Shown: piece after piece, positions 6,006-8,063 of the stretch
How the letters are laid out: every line of letters starts with the position of its first letter
Numbering within the stretch: the stretch's first letter is position 1
Origin: Methylococcales bacterium
Lineage (GTDB): Bacteria; Pseudomonadota; Gammaproteobacteria; Methylococcales; Methylomonadaceae
Length of the DNA stretch: 8,063 nt
Assembly (NCBI GenBank): GCA_023134955.1
Contig: JAGLUC010000001.1
Span: 1-8,063 of the forward strand
Reading direction: 5' to 3'
Translations under genes and position numbers: made by a program
The notes under the pieces: generated by a model
The model's input: the letters and a program-made list of their open reading frames with translations, nothing else
Database searches by the model: none
What the model was told of the DNA's origin: nothing

Positions 6006-6749
6006 ATGACTCAAAAAAAACCATCAATTCGTCATCGCGGTATTTACTTGTTGCCTAATTTGTTTACCACAGGGGCAATGTTCGCAGGTTTTTATGCAAT
6101 GACCTCTGCAATTAATGGACGCTTTGAAACAGCGGCTATCGCTATTTTTGTAGCGATGATTTTAGATGGATTAGATGGGCGGGTTGCTCGTATGACTAAT
6201 ACCCAAAGTGATTTTGGGGTGCAATACGATAGTTTATCCGACATGGTTTCGTTTGGCGTAGCACCAGGTTTGGTAATGTATTTATGGGCTTTTGGAAGCT
6301 TGGGTAAATTAGGTTTATTTGCTGCCTTTGTTCATACAGCCGGGGGAGCATTAAGGCTCGCCCGATTTAACACTCAAGTTGAAGTGGCAGATAAACGTTA
6401 TTTTCAAGGGCTACCTAGTCCAGCAGCAGCAGCAATCTTAGCGGGTGGTTTATGGATTAGTCTTGAGCTTGGTTATGATGTTGATTCAATAAAATACCTG
6501 GCATTAATTCTGACGATTAGTACAGGCTTATTGATGGTGAGTAATTTTCGCTATTCCAGCTTTAAGGAAATTAATTTAAAAAACAGAGTGCCTTTTGTAG
6601 TGGCTATTATCGTCATGCTAGGTATTGGTTTTGTTATGGCGCAGGCAGAAATTATGCTGTTTTTACTGGCTTTGGGATATGCAATTTCAGGCCCTGTTAT
6701 CACCATGATTTTAATTTTCAGGAAGAAGAGAAAAAACAGAAAAGTTTAA
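6006..6749 (+). CDS. pssA: CDP-diacylglycerol-serine O-phosphatidyltransferase, type II
   Basis: This inner-membrane enzyme makes phosphatidylserine and CMP from CDP-diacylglycerol and serine, the precursor of phosphatidylethanolamine. The complete CDP-alcohol phosphatidyltransferase motif D-x2-D-G-x2-A-R-x8-G-x3-D-x3-D is present: Asp54, Asp57, Gly58, Ala61, Arg62, Gly71, Asp75 and Asp79. About seven hydrophobic segments can be seen (roughly 14-35, 40-57, 85-110, 135-152, 163-178, 194-212 and 215-236), and the tail is strongly basic. The 247 residues fit the Bacillus/Pseudomonas membrane type, not the phospholipase-D-like enzyme of E. coli. The ATG has no clear ribosome-binding site. In Pseudomonas, as I recall, pssA directly follows ilvC; here the phosphofructokinase gene lies between them. 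Confidence 0.94.
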   Translation: MTQKKPSIRHRGIYLLPNLFTTGAMFAGFYAMTSAINGRFETAAIAIFVAMILDGLDGRVARMTNTQSDFGVQYDSLSDMVSFGVAPGLVMYLWAFGSLGKLGLFAAFVHTAGGALRLARFNTQVEVADKRYFQGLPSPAAAAILAGGLWISLELGYDVDSIKYLALILTISTGLLMVSNFRYSSFKEINLKNRVPFVVAIIVMLGIGFVMAQAEIMLFLLALGYAISGPVITMILIFRKKRKNRKV

Positions 6750-6758
6750 TCTTTTTTT
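6731..6758 (+). terminator. Weak terminator-like structure at the end of pssA
   Basis: An A-rich run ending in CAGA can pair with TCTTTTTTT directly after the stop codon. The stem is almost all A-T with a bulge, so its strength is doubtful. Besides this, 6750-6820 holds nothing I recognise. Confidence 0.25.
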
Positions 6759-6823
6759 GATTCGACATAATCTAGTAAACAAGATAAAGATGTGCTCGGA
6801 TACAGCATACTGATCCTAAAAAA

Positions 6824-6930
6824 CAGGCTAATATCAACTGATCAAGGAAAATATCCTTGATATTAAATTAAATAGGAAAACTTTCCCGAAAAGCAGATCA
6901 ATATCGTGTTATCAGGGAAAATTTACCTAA
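6824..6930. repeat. Direct repeat with small hairpins upstream of the orphan gene
   Basis: A block from 6824 (CAGGCTAATATCAACTGATC, then AAGGAAAATATCC) recurs 70 bp downstream from 6894 (CAGATCAATATCGTGTTATC, then AGGGAAAATTTACC) with about two thirds identity. The first copy forms a perfect 8-bp hairpin (ATCAAGGA 6841-6848, TCCTTGAT 6854-6861), and a competing pairing is AATATCAA (6830-6837) with TTGATATT (6857-6864). A third GGAAA-AC-TTTCC dyad lies between at 6875-6886. These could be operator or integrase-binding repeats, or remnants of another small element. Confidence 0.4.
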
Positions 6931-6938
6931 GAAGTATA

Positions 6939-6945
6939 GTTAGGC
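6939..6945 (+). other. Integron-type core site at the left end of the putative cassette
   Basis: GTTAGGC fits the GTTRRRY consensus of integron recombination core sites and is one of its commonest forms. It is an exact reverse complement of GCCTAAC at 7853-7859. The orphan gene's ATG starts 7 nt after it, a spacing typical of cassettes, and the AGG within it is the only ribosome-binding-site-like sequence. Confidence 0.5.
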
Positions 6946-6952
6946 AAACAAC

Positions 6953-7858
6953 ATGAGCACCTTTGAAGGTCACGTTTATCTAAACCACCATTACCCGCCA
7001 GTGCTTTGGAACATAGTGCGTGGTGGATTTGACTCTATTGGCCTACTGACAGACGATAAAAAAGACTTTGCCATATCAGTCTCATTTTCGTCGATGATCC
7101 AAAATACATCGGCAAACAGACTGAAGGCAGAACTCTCCTTGGAGCGTGTACGAATGGCTATCACACCAAACAGTGTCTCGAGGCTCCGTGGAGTGTTCGT
7201 TTTCAACGATATCGAGAGCATATCCAGAATTTGGGATTCCAATAAGTGGGGAGATCATTTCATAGACGAGTACTTGGCTGATGTTGGGGTTTTGGCAAAA
7301 AATTCAACCAAGGTAGATGCGGCCTGGATAGGTGACATCATCAGCGATCAAGGATCGCTTCTTCCTAATTGGGAGAATGCTGCAATCAATTACTGGTCAG
7401 GACGACCAAAATCAAGGATAGCTCCAATTTGGGAAGTAATAGTTGAGGGTCGCTTCTGTATATGGTCCATGCACTCAAAAGAAGAGGCGCTTAAGGAAAT
7501 AACTGCAATCTGGCCAAATTCACTAGGCTTGCTAACGCATAGCATGAATTGCTTCGCCTTAGGCTCTCAGGATGGACAATGCTTCGCCGGAATCACAGGC
7601 AATGAGACAGGGATTTCGCTTAGTCACTACCTTAGAATGGTAGATAGCAAAGAAGCTGAATTCATCGAGAATATTGCAAAGCTTCCTGCGGAAAATCCCA
7701 AGTTTTTTGCAGGAAACCCAGATCCTAACAAAATGTACCTACCCGACTTAACAGGCTATTCGAAAAAAATATGCACAAAAGACGGTGCAACCTTTACTGC
7801 AATATTGGCTTTGCTATCACAACTACAAAACAAGACAGGTTGCAACGACCATGCCTAA
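6953..7858 (+). CDS. Orphan 301-residue protein of unknown function, cassette-like context
   Basis: I do not recognise this family. The protein is predicted to be soluble and cytoplasmic: there is no signal peptide and no membrane segment. Notable stretches are HVYLNHHYPPVLWNIVRGGF (7-26), SRLRGVFVFNDIESISRIW (76-94), PIWEVIVEGRFCIWSM (about 158-173) and a C-terminal KDGATFTAILALLSQLQNK. The pattern of an N-terminal histidine-rich strand followed by an R-x-R-x-V-F-x-F-x-x-x-x-x-A/S-type segment loosely recalls ADP-ribosyltransferase-like or DUF2441-like proteins, but this is only an impression and no function is claimed. Base composition is visibly richer in G+C than the neighbours (33 of 60 bases in 7141-7200), and rare-type codons such as CTA, CTC, AGG and AGA are frequent where the neighbours prefer TTA and CGT. 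The stop codon lies inside the GCCTAAC heptamer. Transfer as an integron-type cassette is the best reading. Confidence 0.75.
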   Translation: MSTFEGHVYLNHHYPPVLWNIVRGGFDSIGLLTDDKKDFAISVSFSSMIQNTSANRLKAELSLERVRMAITPNSVSRLRGVFVFNDIESISRIWDSNKWGDHFIDEYLADVGVLAKNSTKVDAAWIGDIISDQGSLLPNWENAAINYWSGRPKSRIAPIWEVIVEGRFCIWSMHSKEEALKEITAIWPNSLGLLTHSMNCFALGSQDGQCFAGITGNETGISLSHYLRMVDSKEAEFIENIAKLPAENPKFFAGNPDPNKMYLPDLTGYSKKICTKDGATFTAILALLSQLQNKTGCNDHA

Positions 7859-7921
7859 CGAATTAGGTTAGATGGTGATTCGCGCGTAGCGCGAAGCCAC
7901 CATCTGAACCGTTTGTTGGAC
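7853..7921. other. attC-like palindromic site
   Basis: The site runs from GCCTAAC (7853-7859, fits RYYYAAC) to GTTGGAC (7915-7921, fits GTTRRRY). Between them are arms 7866-7885 (GGTTAGATGGTGATTCGCGC) and 7889-7910, imperfectly complementary around a 3-nt GTA loop. The 69-bp size, boxes and unpaired bases fit an integron attC. An extra unpaired G at 7906 sits in the right arm of the plus strand. In classic attC sites such as that of aadA1 the extra base of the gene strand is in the left arm, so hairpin polarity suggests the opposite orientation to the gene. The alternative is an ordinary scattered palindrome, supported by the 12-mer TAGGTTAGATGG shared with 4354-4365. It may also act as a transcription stop. 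Confidence 0.5.
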
Positions 7922-7937
7922 AAGCCCGTTCCTTACG

Positions 7938-8063
7938 TTAATTGATGAATGACACCATTGAAAATAGCTTTTTATTGTTTGCTCTGAATTGAACCTTCAA
8001 AGCCCTTTTTTTATTTGAAATGCGTCTGATTATCAGCATTTTATGGTTGAAGCCAAATATCCT
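7938..8063 (-). CDS. Possible C-terminal end of a minus-strand gene (partial, doubtful)
   Basis: On the minus strand the frame is open from the window edge (8063) to a TAA at 7940-7938, 41 codons with many Lys and Arg residues and no family I recognise. On the plus strand a competing start at 8020 reads MRLIISILWLKPNI to the edge, rich in Leu and Ile, with no good ribosome-binding site. I cannot decide between these, and neither may be real. Positions 7922-7937 hold nothing recognisable. Confidence 0.2.
   Translation of the reverse strand, partial: RIFGFNHKMLIIRRISNKKRALKVQFRANNKKLFSMVSFIN

Overview
The window looks like chromosomal DNA of an AT-rich gammaproteobacterium, most likely a methanotroph of the order Methylococcales. 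That is inference from three things: an ilvB-ilvH-ilvC block leading to a type II pssA (an order I know from Pseudomonas and relatives), a phosphofructokinase with the pyrophosphate-dependent signature that is characteristic of methanotrophs, and abundant small palindromic repeats. No rRNA, tRNA or CRISPR array is visible.

Layout. Positions 50-613 (minus strand) hold a decayed gene of the isocitrate lyase/PEP mutase superfamily, split by a 197-bp MITE-like element flanked by CTAG on both sides. A non-coding leader (about 614-859) precedes ilvB (860-2596) and ilvH (2596-3087, 1-nt overlap), the two subunits of acetohydroxyacid synthase. ilvC (3243-4259) has its own good promoter and a strong intrinsic terminator. 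Together these three genes carry out the first two shared steps of valine and isoleucine synthesis. A palindromic repeat (4351-4434) then precedes a PPi-dependent phosphofructokinase gene (4475-5704). A second CTAG-flanked element begins at its stop codon. Next come a hairpin-rich gap and pssA (6006-6749), phosphatidylserine synthase.

The right end (about 6820-7921) differs in character. A 301-residue orphan protein (6953-7858), with codon use unlike its neighbours, starts 7 nt after a GTTAGGC core-like heptamer and stops inside the matching inverted heptamer GCCTAAC. A 69-bp palindrome of attC type follows. This has the anatomy of a single integron gene cassette without a visible integrase, with one caveat about hairpin polarity given in the entries. 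The last 140 bases hold no certain gene.

The most notable observations are: (1) a small non-autonomous element family with CTAG target duplications, whose removal in silico restores the alignment and frame of the interrupted pseudogene; (2) the solitary cassette-like orphan gene; (3) a PPi-phosphofructokinase gene lying between ilvC and pssA and bracketed by repeats; and (4) a Gly-Glu-Ala in place of the usual Gly-Asp-Gly at the thiamine-diphosphate/metal site of IlvB.
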